This document shows, one piece after another, positions 8,478-15,544 of a stretch of 22,371 nucleotides of DNA (its first letter is position 1; every line of letters begins with the position of its first letter). The notes under the pieces were generated by a model. The model was not told the DNA's origin. It worked only from the letters and a program-made list of their open reading frames with translations, and made no database searches. Position numbers and translations under genes: made by a program. The stretch is from positions 1-22,371 of the forward strand of contig CAMPGU010000030.1 of assembly GCA_946885645.1 (NCBI GenBank), given 5' to 3'. Source of the DNA: an uncultured Haloferula sp. (GTDB taxonomy: Bacteria; Verrucomicrobiota; Verrucomicrobiae; Verrucomicrobiales; Akkermansiaceae).

Positions 8478-10022
8478 ATGCTTCAAGCCGCACCCGACGA
8501 ATGGACAATCCACGAGGCCGCGCACCTGCTGCGCCGGGCGGGCTTCGGCGGATCCCCGGTTGAAATCAAGGTTTTCCACGCCTTGGGACGCCGCAAGGCC
8601 GTGGAGAGCCTGTTGGTCCCCGAGGAGGCTCCCGATGCATTTCCCCTGCCGGAGTGGGCGGACCGCCGGATCGCCGCGGAGGACATGCGCGAGCGCGCGG
8701 TGCGGGCCCGCGAAATGCGACTGGCGACCCGCGACATGACCCCGGAGCAGGCGGACCGCGCGCGCAGGGAATTCCGCCGCGAGGAACAACGCACGGCGCG
8801 CAGGCACTCCGTGGAGGGGCAAGCGTGGTGGTTCAAGCGCATGCTCGCGACCCGCGCGCCGCTCCGCGAGAAGATGGTGCTCTTCTGGCACGATCACTTC
8901 GCGACCTCCTTCCAGAAGGTGAAGCAGCCGATCCTGCTGATGGAGCAGAACGAGCTCTTCCGGCGGCACGCGACCGGGTCCTTCAGGGACCTCGTCCACG
9001 GCATCGTGAAGGATCCGGCCATGATGCTGTATCTGGACACCCAGAACTCGAAGAAGGGCATGCCGAACGAGAACTTCTCCCGCGAGGTGATGGAGCTCTT
9101 CACCCTCGGCGAGGGGAACTACACCGAGCAAGATATCAAGGAGGCCGCACGCGCTTTCACGGGCTACCAATTGAGGCGGATCGACGGTACCGTGCTCCAC
9201 AACAAGCGCCGGTGGGACGGCGGCGAGAAGACGATCTTCGGCAAGAAGGGCCGCTACGATGGCGACGACGTGGTCGATCTCATCTTCGGACAAGCTGCCG
9301 CGGCGACCTATCTGCCAAGCAAGCTGTGGGAATACTTTGTCGCGGAGAATCCACCGAAGGAGGGCGTCGAGGCCCTTGGCAAGAGCTTCCGCGCCGCGGA
9401 CTTCCAGCTCGCCCCGCTGCTGCGCGAGATCTTCCTCTCGAAGGCGTTTTACGCCGAAAGCGTGATGCACAACCAGATCAAGAGCCCGATCCAGTATCTC
9501 GTGCAGATGCTGAAGGAACTCGAGCTGAAGGATCTGCCCCAGGCTTACGTGCTCTCCGCCCAACAGCAGCTCGGGCAGGTGCTTTTCATGCCGCCGAACG
9601 TGGCGGGCTGGGATTGGGGCAAGGCGTGGATCAATACCAATACCCTCCTCTCCCGCTACAATGTCGCCGGCTTCATCACCAAGGGATCCCAGGAAGGGAC
9701 CACGGTGGCCAGGAACGACGACGCGATGATGGACATGGAGATGGACCGCAAGGAAATGCGCCTGGGCAATGCCCGCAAGCGCGCCGAGCAGGCTTGGGCG
9801 GGCCCGGATTTCGACCAGATCGTTCCGCGGTCCCTGCGGGAAGATCCGGAGAAGCTCGTGGACGCCTTGGTGTTCCGTTTCTTCCAAGTCCCGCTGTCAG
9901 GAAAGGAGCGCGAGGCCTTCGTCGAATACGCCCGCTCGAAAAAGGGCGCGATCTTCACCAACAAGGAAACCGGCGAACTCTGCCATCTGATGCTGAGCAC
10001 GCCGCGCTACCAGCTCGACTGA
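8478..10022 (+). CDS. DUF1800 family protein
   Basis: The 514-residue product shows the DUF1800 (PF08811) signature from end to end: AAHLLRRAGFGG at the N-terminus (about residues 15-26), then LREKMVLFWHDHFATS (near 132-147), NELFRRHATGSFRDL, an NENFSREVMELFTLGEG block (near 197-213), AARAFTGY, and PPNVAGWDWGKAWIN near 375-389. The biochemical function of the family is unknown; in planctomycetes and verrucomicrobia it is regularly next to DUF1501, as here. No signal peptide is visible and no in-frame start exists upstream before a stop at 8406, so if it is exported it must use another route or a partner. The DUF1501 gene follows after 40 bases, almost certainly in the same transcript. The region before the ATG is pyrimidine-rich with no Shine-Dalgarno site. 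Confidence 0.93.
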   Translation: MLQAAPDEWTIHEAAHLLRRAGFGGSPVEIKVFHALGRRKAVESLLVPEEAPDAFPLPEWADRRIAAEDMRERAVRAREMRLATRDMTPEQADRARREFRREEQRTARRHSVEGQAWWFKRMLATRAPLREKMVLFWHDHFATSFQKVKQPILLMEQNELFRRHATGSFRDLVHGIVKDPAMMLYLDTQNSKKGMPNENFSREVMELFTLGEGNYTEQDIKEAARAFTGYQLRRIDGTVLHNKRRWDGGEKTIFGKKGRYDGDDVVDLIFGQAAAATYLPSKLWEYFVAENPPKEGVEALGKSFRAADFQLAPLLREIFLSKAFYAESVMHNQIKSPIQYLVQMLKELELKDLPQAYVLSAQQQLGQVLFMPPNVAGWDWGKAWINTNTLLSRYNVAGFITKGSQEGTTVARNDDAMMDMEMDRKEMRLGNARKRAEQAWAGPDFDQIVPRSLREDPEKLVDALVFRFFQVPLSGKEREAFVEYARSKKGAIFTNKETGELCHLMLSTPRYQLD

Positions 10023-10062
10023 GTTTCTCTTCATTTTTTCAACCACCGACCTGCTTCTCCCG

Positions 10063-11367
10063 ATGAAAACGCGACGCGAATTCCTCCGCTCGACCCTGCT
10101 CGGCGCTTCGGCGACCTGGACGGTGCCGATGTTCGTCGAACGAACCTTCGCCGATCTCCATATGGGCGCGCGCGATCTTTCGACGCAGCCGGTGACGGGG
10201 AAGGACGGCACGATTCTCGTCGTACTCCAGCTCGCCGGCGGCAACGACGGCTTGAACACGCTCGTGCCCTTCGCCGACGATGCTTACCACAAGGCCCGTC
10301 CCCGCCTCGCGAAGAAGGAGAAGGAGCTGATTGCCTTGAACGATCATGTCGGCCTGAACGACTCCCTGCCCTTCCTCGGCAGCATGTTCAAGGAGGGGAA
10401 TCTCGGCGTGGTGCAAGGCGTGGGGTATCCGAACCCCAACCGCTCCCACTTCGTTTCGACCTCGATCTGGGAAACCGCGGATCCTGCCAACCGCTCCAGC
10501 ACCGGGTGGATCGGCCGCTATTTCGACAATGCCTGTTCCGGGGCCGACCCGACAGTCGGCATCAGCTTGAACAAGACGCAGCCGGAGTCCTTCGGGGCGC
10601 TGAAAAACCCCGGGGTGTGCCTTAGTTCGCCCGAGCTCTACCGCTGGATCCACGGCGGTGGCGAGAAAGCGCAAGCCGAGGAATTCTTCGCCTCCCTGAA
10701 TTCCCCTGAAGAGGAGGAAGGTCCGGTGGACGGTGCCTCGATCGACATGCCGGCCGGCGGCAAGCCCGGCGGCATTCAGGGGGAAAGCAATCTGGCTTTC
10801 CTGGAGCGTGTGGCGATGGACGCCCGCGTTAGCTCCGCCAAGATCCTGGAGCTCGCGGCAAAACACCGCAGCCGGGTGAGCTACGAAGGCACGCCCATCT
10901 CCCGCAGCCTCAATATGGTCTCCCGCCTGATCGCGGGGGGCATGCCGACGCGCGTGTATTACGTGAGCCACGGCGGCTTCGACACCCACAACCAACAGGT
11001 CAATTCGCACGACCGCCTGCTCGGCCAGCTCGACCGCGCGCTGAAGTCTTTCTTCGCCGATCTCAAGCAGCAGGGAAACGCCGAGCGTGTGGTGCTGATG
11101 ACCTTTTCCGAGTTCGGTCGCCGGGTTTCGGAGAATGCCAGTGCAGGCACCGACCACGGCCGCGCCTCCTGCCTTTTCGTGGCAGGGGAAGGTGTGAAAG
11201 GCGGTCTATACGGAAAGTATCCCAGCCTCACCGATCTGGATCAGGGCGATCTCAAGCACACGGTCGATTTCCGCGGGGTTTATGCCTCGGTGCTGGAGGG
11301 GTGGATGAAGACTTCCGCGAAGCCGGTCCTGCGCGGCGATTTCCCCAAGTTCGGCATCATCGGCTGA
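10063..11367 (+). CDS. DUF1501 family protein with Tat signal
   Basis: The 434-residue product begins with a twin-arginine motif (T3-R4-R5-E-F-L-R) followed by a hydrophobic stretch, so Tat export of a folded, perhaps cofactor-bearing protein is likely. The DUF1501 (PF07394) pattern is clear: VVLQLAGGNDGLNTLVPF, NRSHFVSTSIWET, SHGGFDTHNQQ, a DRALKSFFADLKQQG helix, MTFSEFGRRVSEN and TDHGRASCLFVAGEGV, ending in a DLDQGDLKHTVDFRGVYASV block. The fold is related to the alkaline phosphatase/sulfatase superfamily, but no catalytic activity is established for the family. It is the stable genomic partner of the DUF1800 gene 40 bases upstream, and a DUF6807 gene follows 75 bases downstream. The start is fixed by the Tat motif; no Shine-Dalgarno site. 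Confidence 0.94.
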   Translation: MKTRREFLRSTLLGASATWTVPMFVERTFADLHMGARDLSTQPVTGKDGTILVVLQLAGGNDGLNTLVPFADDAYHKARPRLAKKEKELIALNDHVGLNDSLPFLGSMFKEGNLGVVQGVGYPNPNRSHFVSTSIWETADPANRSSTGWIGRYFDNACSGADPTVGISLNKTQPESFGALKNPGVCLSSPELYRWIHGGGEKAQAEEFFASLNSPEEEEGPVDGASIDMPAGGKPGGIQGESNLAFLERVAMDARVSSAKILELAAKHRSRVSYEGTPISRSLNMVSRLIAGGMPTRVYYVSHGGFDTHNQQVNSHDRLLGQLDRALKSFFADLKQQGNAERVVLMTFSEFGRRVSENASAGTDHGRASCLFVAGEGVKGGLYGKYPSLTDLDQGDLKHTVDFRGVYASVLEGWMKTSAKPVLRGDFPKFGIIG

Positions 11368-11442
11368 CCTGCTCGATTGGGGGAGGCGGAAGACATCCTT
11401 TTCGGGTGCAAGGCGGTGCGTGCCCCGCAAGTATCGGCATTG

Positions 11443-12399
11443 ATGAAACCCGCCTGCCCTTCGTTCGTCTGGAAACTTGCCGCCGCCTTGTTGCTGGCTG
11501 GTAGCGCCTTCGCCGCGGAATCCGTCACCGCCACCCGCGAGGGCAAGCAGGTAGTGGTGCGGGCGGGGAAGAAAGAAATCCTGCGCTATCAAGCGGAGCC
11601 CGGGGAATTTCCGCGGAAGAATATCAAGGAAGCCTTCCGCCGCGGAGGCTATATCCAGTCGATTTTCAGTCCGTCGGGAAAGCTGCTCACCGATGATTTT
11701 CCGCCGAATCACATCCACCATCACGGGGTTTGGAGCCCCTGGACGAAAACGGAGTTCGAAGGCCGCCAGCCGGATTTCTGGAACATGGGCGACGGCAAGG
11801 GCCGCGTGGAGTTCGTCTCGATGGACGGCTCGTGGGCAAAGGACGGCCGGGTCGGCTTCAAGGTGAGCCATCGGTTCGTGGACATGACCGCCAAGCCGGA
11901 GAAGGCAGCCTTGCTCGAAACCTGGGAAGTCGGCGTCGCGGCGGAAGAGAATCACCACGTGATCGACATCGCGATCACCCAGACCTGTGCCGGAGAATCC
12001 CCGCTCAAACTCCCCGAGCATCACTACGGGGGGTTGGGATTCCGCGGCAATCGCATGTGGGACGGTGCCGGGAATTGCAAGTTTCTCGGGGCTTCGGGCG
12101 AAACCGACCGGAACAAGCTGAATACCTCCAAGCAATCTTGGTGCTGGATCGGCGGGCAGGTTGGCGGCGGGACTTGCGGAGTCGTGATCCTCTGCCATCC
12201 CTCGAATTTCCGCGCGCCCCAGCCGGTGCGCTCACATCCAACTGAGCCGTTCTTTTGCTACGCCCCCCAACAGGGAGGCGATATGGAGATCACACCGGCC
12301 AAGCCGTATCGTGCCCGCTATCGGATCATCGCGGCCGATGGGGAGCCGGATGCCGCAGTGATCGGAAAATGGGCCGCGGCCTATGCAGAGGTGAAGTGA
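11443..12399 (+). CDS. Secreted DUF6807 (PF14100) protein
   Basis: The frame opens further upstream with TTG at 11377, but the ATG at 11443 gives a clean signal peptide (MKPACPSFVWKLAAALLLAG, cleavage near AFA/AES) and a 318-residue protein. It matches the family once labelled methane oxygenase PmoA, now DUF6807: an RGGYIQSIFSPSGKLLTDDF segment (read as RGGYI...LLTDDFP), N89-H90-I-H92-H93-H94-G with W following, WDGA and LPEHHYGGLGFRG in the middle, and TEPFFCY near the C-terminus. The histidine cluster suggests a metal or substrate site. The PmoA label is misleading: the signal peptide, lack of membrane spans and context with lactonase/dehydrogenase genes point to carbohydrate-related work in the periplasm. 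It is the last exported-protein gene of the plus-strand run. Confidence 0.88.
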   Translation: MKPACPSFVWKLAAALLLAGSAFAAESVTATREGKQVVVRAGKKEILRYQAEPGEFPRKNIKEAFRRGGYIQSIFSPSGKLLTDDFPPNHIHHHGVWSPWTKTEFEGRQPDFWNMGDGKGRVEFVSMDGSWAKDGRVGFKVSHRFVDMTAKPEKAALLETWEVGVAAEENHHVIDIAITQTCAGESPLKLPEHHYGGLGFRGNRMWDGAGNCKFLGASGETDRNKLNTSKQSWCWIGGQVGGGTCGVVILCHPSNFRAPQPVRSHPTEPFFCYAPQQGGDMEITPAKPYRARYRIIAADGEPDAAVIGKWAAAYAEVK

Positions 12400-12459
12400 C
12401 GGCCCCTTGCTGCGACTTCTCCTTGGCCAAACCCGCGGCACCGGCATTCAATCCGCGGC

Positions 12460-13197
12460 GTGACGCCTGACCTCCGCGCCAAATTCGACCGCGGCCTCGC
12501 TCTCTTCGACCTCGATGGCACGCTGATCCCGTGGGACACGCAGATGCTCTTCTGCGACCATGTCCTGAAGCGCGAGGGCTGGCGCAGGGCTTACCTGCTT
12601 TTCTTCGCGGCCTTCCTCCCGGCGGCGAAGATCCTCGGCGATGAGGGCATGAAGCGGATCTTCCTTTGCTACCTCTGGCGCACGGACCGGGCGAAGCTGG
12701 AGGAATGGGTGCGGGAGTTCGTCCCGGGATTCTTCCCCGGCCGGTGCTATGCCCCGCTTCTTGAGCGGCTGAAGGCGCACCGGGATGCCGGCCATCTCAC
12801 CGTGCTGGCATCCGCCAGTCCCGAGTTTTACGCGGCCGAGGTAGGGCGGGTCCTGGGCTTCGATCTAGCCTTGGGAACGCCGGTGGACAGCCGCGACGTG
12901 ATGCCCCTGCTCCCGGAGCTGACCAATCACAAGGGCGGCGAGAAGGTGAGGCGCCTTGCCGAGATCCTCGGCACTCCCGTGGACGGCCGCTGGCAGCGCA
13001 GCCACGGTTACTCGGACAGCACCGCCGACCTGCCGATGCTGGAATGCTGTGAGGAGAACACGCTGGTGAATCCTTCGCCGCGTCTCGCGGCCATCGGCAG
13101 CAATCGCGGCTGGGAAATCCTGCGTCCCGAGAAGCCGTGGCGTAACCGCAAGGAACACGCGCTGGAAGTCCTGCGGCGGATCGCAGGGCTCGGATAA
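12460..13197 (+). CDS. HAD-IB family phosphatase (SerB-like hydrolase)
   Basis: A 245-residue cytoplasmic protein starting at GTG 12460; no ATG lies upstream in frame and motif I begins only at residue 17, so this start is needed. Motif I is D17-L-D19-G-T; motif II is in VLASASPEF (S118/S120); motif III Lys158 is in NHKGGEKV; motif IV is YSD186STAD190. A long helical cap (about residues 30-105, rich in WRRAYLLFFAAFLP) is typical of subfamily IB hydrolases annotated as HAD-IB or phosphoserine-phosphatase-like. The substrate is not predictable; a lipid- or amino-acid phosphate is possible. No Shine-Dalgarno site is visible. The gene converges on the small minus-strand gene with only 5 bases between stop codons. 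Confidence 0.88.
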   Translation: MTPDLRAKFDRGLALFDLDGTLIPWDTQMLFCDHVLKREGWRRAYLLFFAAFLPAAKILGDEGMKRIFLCYLWRTDRAKLEEWVREFVPGFFPGRCYAPLLERLKAHRDAGHLTVLASASPEFYAAEVGRVLGFDLALGTPVDSRDVMPLLPELTNHKGGEKVRRLAEILGTPVDGRWQRSHGYSDSTADLPMLECCEENTLVNPSPRLAAIGSNRGWEILRPEKPWRNRKEHALEVLRRIAGLG

Positions 13198-13202
13198 GCT
13201 TG

Positions 13203-13469
13203 CTAGAAAAGGGGAGGACTTTCCGCCTTGGCCGCCGCCTTCACGGGCTTGGCCAGGATCGCGTCGATCCGGGTGAGAAGGTCCAGCGAAGGCGTTGCTT
13301 CTTCCTCCAGCACCTCGCGCAGGTAGGTGCTCCAGTGGCCGGCCGTGTTGCCTTCTTCCTTGGAGAGGATCCACGCCACCTCGCTCAGCCGTCCGCTGGC
13401 GGCAAGCTGCTTGCGCGTGCGGCGCAGCCAGCTTCCGAGATAGGGCCGCTCCGGCTTGGCATTGAACAC
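13203..13469 (-). CDS. Small hypothetical protein, possibly HTH-like
   Basis: An 88-residue product starting at GTG 13469, directly preceded by an in-frame TAG and by an AAGG five bases upstream of the GTG, the only clear Shine-Dalgarno-like site among the starts of this window. I do not recognise a named family. The order of segments (LGSWLRRTRKQLAASG, then LSEVAWILSKEEGN, then HWSTYLREVLEEEATPSLD) resembles a divergent helix-turn-helix of the XRE type, where a recognition helix is followed by a PSL-LL-RI helix. The last 15 residues are Ala/Lys-rich and probably disordered. It lies 52 bases downstream of ispF on the same strand and could share its transcript. A DNA-binding role is only inference. 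Confidence 0.65.
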   Translation of the reverse strand: MFNAKPERPYLGSWLRRTRKQLAASGRLSEVAWILSKEEGNTAGHWSTYLREVLEEEATPSLDLLTRIDAILAKPVKAAAKAESPPLF

Positions 13470-13521
13470 ATCCGCCTTCTAGCAGCCGTGGCACCCCCGC
13501 GGCAAGGCGGATCGGGTGCTG

Positions 13522-13992
13522 TTAGGCCCGTTCCACCTGCGCCACGGCCATCGCGGCCATCCCTTCGCGCCGACCGACGAAGCCCATCGTCTCGTTGGTC
13601 GTCGCCTTGATCCCCACGCGCGCGGGATCGAGTCCCAGGGCCGCGCCGATGTTCTCTTTCATCGCCATCCGGTGGGGCAGGATCTTCGGTGCTTCGGCGA
13701 CCAAGGTGCTGTCGATGTTCACCAGCGCATAGCCCTCCTCGCGGCAGAGGGCTGCGGCTTTCTCCAGGATCTTCAGGGAGGAAATGTTCAGGCAGGCCGG
13801 ATCTCCGGGCGGGAAATAGTGTCCGATATCCGGCAGCCCCAGCGCTCCCAGCACGGCGTCCGCGATGGCATGGCAGAGGACGTCGGCATCCGAGTGCCCG
13901 TCCAGCCCGTGGGTGTGCGGGATCTCGACGCCCCCCAGGATCAAAGGGCGCCCTTCCTTGAAGCAGTGAACGTCGTAGCCGAAACCGATCAT
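13522..13992 (-). CDS. ispF: 2-C-methyl-D-erythritol 2,4-cyclodiphosphate synthase IspF
   Basis: IspF converts CDP-methylerythritol 2-phosphate to the 2,4-cyclodiphosphate with release of CMP, the fifth step of the MEP isoprenoid pathway, as a cytoplasmic trimer. The 156-residue length is standard. The zinc ligands are all present: D7 and H9 in GYDVH, and H41 in the HSDADVLCHAIADA block (H33 also conserved). DIGHYFP (55-61) and KATTNETMGFVGRREG (129-144, with the catalytic/substrate Thr-Glu) complete the signature. The ATG at 13992 is set by the family N-terminus; the preceding TTTTCCTCATC is pyrimidine-rich with no Shine-Dalgarno site. Thirteen bases separate it from the stop of the inositol-monophosphatase-family gene, so the two are co-transcribed. 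Confidence 0.97.
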   Translation of the reverse strand: MIGFGYDVHCFKEGRPLILGGVEIPHTHGLDGHSDADVLCHAIADAVLGALGLPDIGHYFPPGDPACLNISSLKILEKAAALCREEGYALVNIDSTLVAEAPKILPHRMAMKENIGAALGLDPARVGIKATTNETMGFVGRREGMAAMAVAQVERA

Positions 13993-14005
13993 GATGAGGA
14001 AAACG

Positions 14006-14755
14006 TCAGAGAATCTCTTCCACGGGGATCAATCCGTTGGTGGCCACGATTGCCCAGGCATCCTCGTGATTGATGGCGGGCTCCAGGGTCACCTTGCCGC
14101 CGGCCGCTTCCACGAGCAGCTTGCCGGCCGCGATGTCCCAGAGCGAAATGCGGGACTCGATGTAGCCGTCCAGCCGGCCGCTTGCGATATAGGCCAGGCC
14201 CAAGGCAGCACTGCCCATCATGCGCATCTTGCGGGCTTTCAGGGAAGCCTTGCGGAAGCGTTCCAGCCCCGTGCGCAGGGCCTCCTCGTCCTTCCCGCAG
14301 CCGATGTAGAGCGCGCACTCTTCCAGATTCTTGCGTCCGCTCACCTTGATCGGGCGGCCGTCGAGCATCGGCGTCCCGCCTTTCTCCACCGTCCACGTTT
14401 CGCCGACGATCGGATCGTGGATGACGCCCACGATCACTTCTCCCGCCACGCGGAGGGCGATAGACACGCAGAAATGGGGAATGCCGTAGTAGAAATTCAC
14501 CGTCCCGTCGATGGGATCGACGATCCATTGGCGATCGCTATCGGGATCACCGCCGAGGCCTTCCTCGCCGTAGAGCGCGTCGCCCGGCCGCGCGCCGAGC
14601 AAGATGCTTTCGATCAGCGCCTGGGATTCCCGGTCGAGCGCCAGCTTGATGTCGTGGTGGGTCGCCTCGTCCACGGCCGCATCGAGGCCGAAGTTGGCTT
14701 TGAGCAGCTTGCCCGCTTCCTTCGCGGCGTGGACGGTGAGTTCGAGATCGGTCAC
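14006..14755 (-). CDS. Inositol monophosphatase family protein (SuhB-like)
   Basis: This is a Mg2+-dependent phosphomonoesterase of the IMPase/FIG superfamily; relatives act on inositol phosphates, fructose-1,6-bisphosphate or 3'-phosphoadenosine phosphate, and the exact substrate here is unknown. From GTG 14755 the protein has 249 residues, with metal ligands E64 (GEEG), D80 and D83 in WIVDPIDGTVNF, and D207 in LWDIAAGKLL. The family N-terminal helix (LTVHAAKEAGKLL) starts just after this GTG, which is why I prefer it over the TTG at 14797 that would add 14 residues; neither has a clear ribosome binding site. It sits between coaB and ispF on the same strand with short spacers, suggesting one transcript with the isoprenoid gene. 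Confidence 0.92.
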   Translation of the reverse strand: MTDLELTVHAAKEAGKLLKANFGLDAAVDEATHHDIKLALDRESQALIESILLGARPGDALYGEEGLGGDPDSDRQWIVDPIDGTVNFYYGIPHFCVSIALRVAGEVIVGVIHDPIVGETWTVEKGGTPMLDGRPIKVSGRKNLEECALYIGCGKDEEALRTGLERFRKASLKARKMRMMGSAALGLAYIASGRLDGYIESRISLWDIAAGKLLVEAAGGKVTLEPAINHEDAWAIVATNGLIPVEEIL

Positions 14756-14812
14756 GCGCGCAAGGTGAAGTCCCGGACCGGACGTGCCAAGTGCCAAGAA
14801 ACGGCCTGCGTC

Positions 14813-15460
14813 CTAGGCACCGGCCTTTAGAGCGGCCAAACCTTCGATCTCCCTCACGATCCGCGGAGCCAGATGGTGTTTCTCATCCTCCGGCAGCGCT
14901 TCCGTGTGGTCCGGAAAAACCAGCAGCACCTCGTTGCGGTCTGAATCGAAGCCGATCCCCGGCTTCGACACATCGTTCGCGATCACCAGATCACAGCCCT
15001 TCCGCTTCAGCTTCTCCCGGGCGTTCACCTCGAGATCCCGCGTCTCCGCGGCAAATCCTACCAAGGTTCCACCGAAGCCGAACTCGCCGCGCACGGAGCC
15101 CAGGATGTCCGGTGTCCGGACCAACTCCAGGGTGAGGGCCTCGCCCGTCTTCTTGATCTTCTGATCCGAAACGACAGCCGGGCGATAATCCGCTACCGCT
15201 GCCGCGAAGACCGCGGCGTCCATCCGCCCGATGTGCCGCTTCACCGCCTCGAACATTTCCTCCGCGGACTCCACCGGCAAAAAATCGACGCCTTCGGGGA
15301 CGTCAAGCGCCGTCGGCCCGGAGACCAGCAGCACGCGGTGCCCCGCCTTCACGAAAGCATCGGCCATCGCATAGCCCATCTTGCCGGAGGAGCGGTTGCT
15401 CAGGTAGCGGACCGGGTCGAGCGGTTCCCGCGTGGGGCCTGCGGTGACAAGTACGCGCAT
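14813..15460 (-). CDS. coaB: Phosphopantothenate-cysteine ligase CoaB (stand-alone)
   Basis: CoaB joins 4'-phosphopantothenate and cysteine using CTP in coenzyme A synthesis. The 215-residue product covers only the CoaB half of the usual CoaBC fusion: it opens with MRVLVTAGPTREPLD and the conserved YLSNRSSGKMG block, has a FAAAVADYRP segment followed by KIKK, then GFAAET and the cytidylate-site ANDV. The frame is open a further 21 codons upstream (to 15523), but the ATG at 15460 gives the normal start next to beta-strand 1, and the preceding TCCTGCTTTTCCG is pyrimidine-rich. There is no flavoprotein CoaC domain in or beside this gene in the window. The inositol-monophosphatase-family gene follows downstream on the same strand. 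Confidence 0.93.
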   Translation of the reverse strand: MRVLVTAGPTREPLDPVRYLSNRSSGKMGYAMADAFVKAGHRVLLVSGPTALDVPEGVDFLPVESAEEMFEAVKRHIGRMDAAVFAAAVADYRPAVVSDQKIKKTGEALTLELVRTPDILGSVRGEFGFGGTLVGFAAETRDLEVNAREKLKRKGCDLVIANDVSKPGIGFDSDRNEVLLVFPDHTEALPEDEKHHLAPRIVREIEGLAALKAGA

Positions 15461-15508
15461 CGGAAAAGCAGGATAGTTGGATGTCGGGAGTGAAGCGGGA
15501 GGGATGGT

Positions 15509-15537
15509 ATTCTCAACCCACAACTCCCCGCGCTCAA
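15509..15537 (-). promoter_or_regulatory. Candidate sigma-70-type promoter for coaB-suhB-ispF
   Basis: On the minus strand TTGAGC (15537-15532) and GAGAAT (15514-15509) are separated by exactly 17 bases and would start transcription about 40 bases before the coaB ATG, in the 84-base gap after the Sel1 gene. Both boxes match consensus at four of six positions. This is a pattern match only. Confidence 0.3.
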
Positions 15538-15544
15538 CCCCGAT

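Noticed and set aside
8310..9887. 525-codon minus-strand frame opposite the DUF1800 gene
   Set aside because: Antisense to a complete, motif-rich gene; the translation has no domain pattern, and the frame also extends into the end of the haem-protein gene.
11377..11442. TTG start extending the DUF6807 protein by 22 residues
   Set aside because: The extension precedes a clean signal peptide that begins at ATG 11443; exported proteins rarely carry such a leader.
12865..13494. 209-codon minus-strand frame covering the HAD gene end and the small gene
   Set aside because: It overlaps the catalytic part of the HAD phosphatase on the opposite strand and shows no motif; the 88-residue frame inside has the better start signal.
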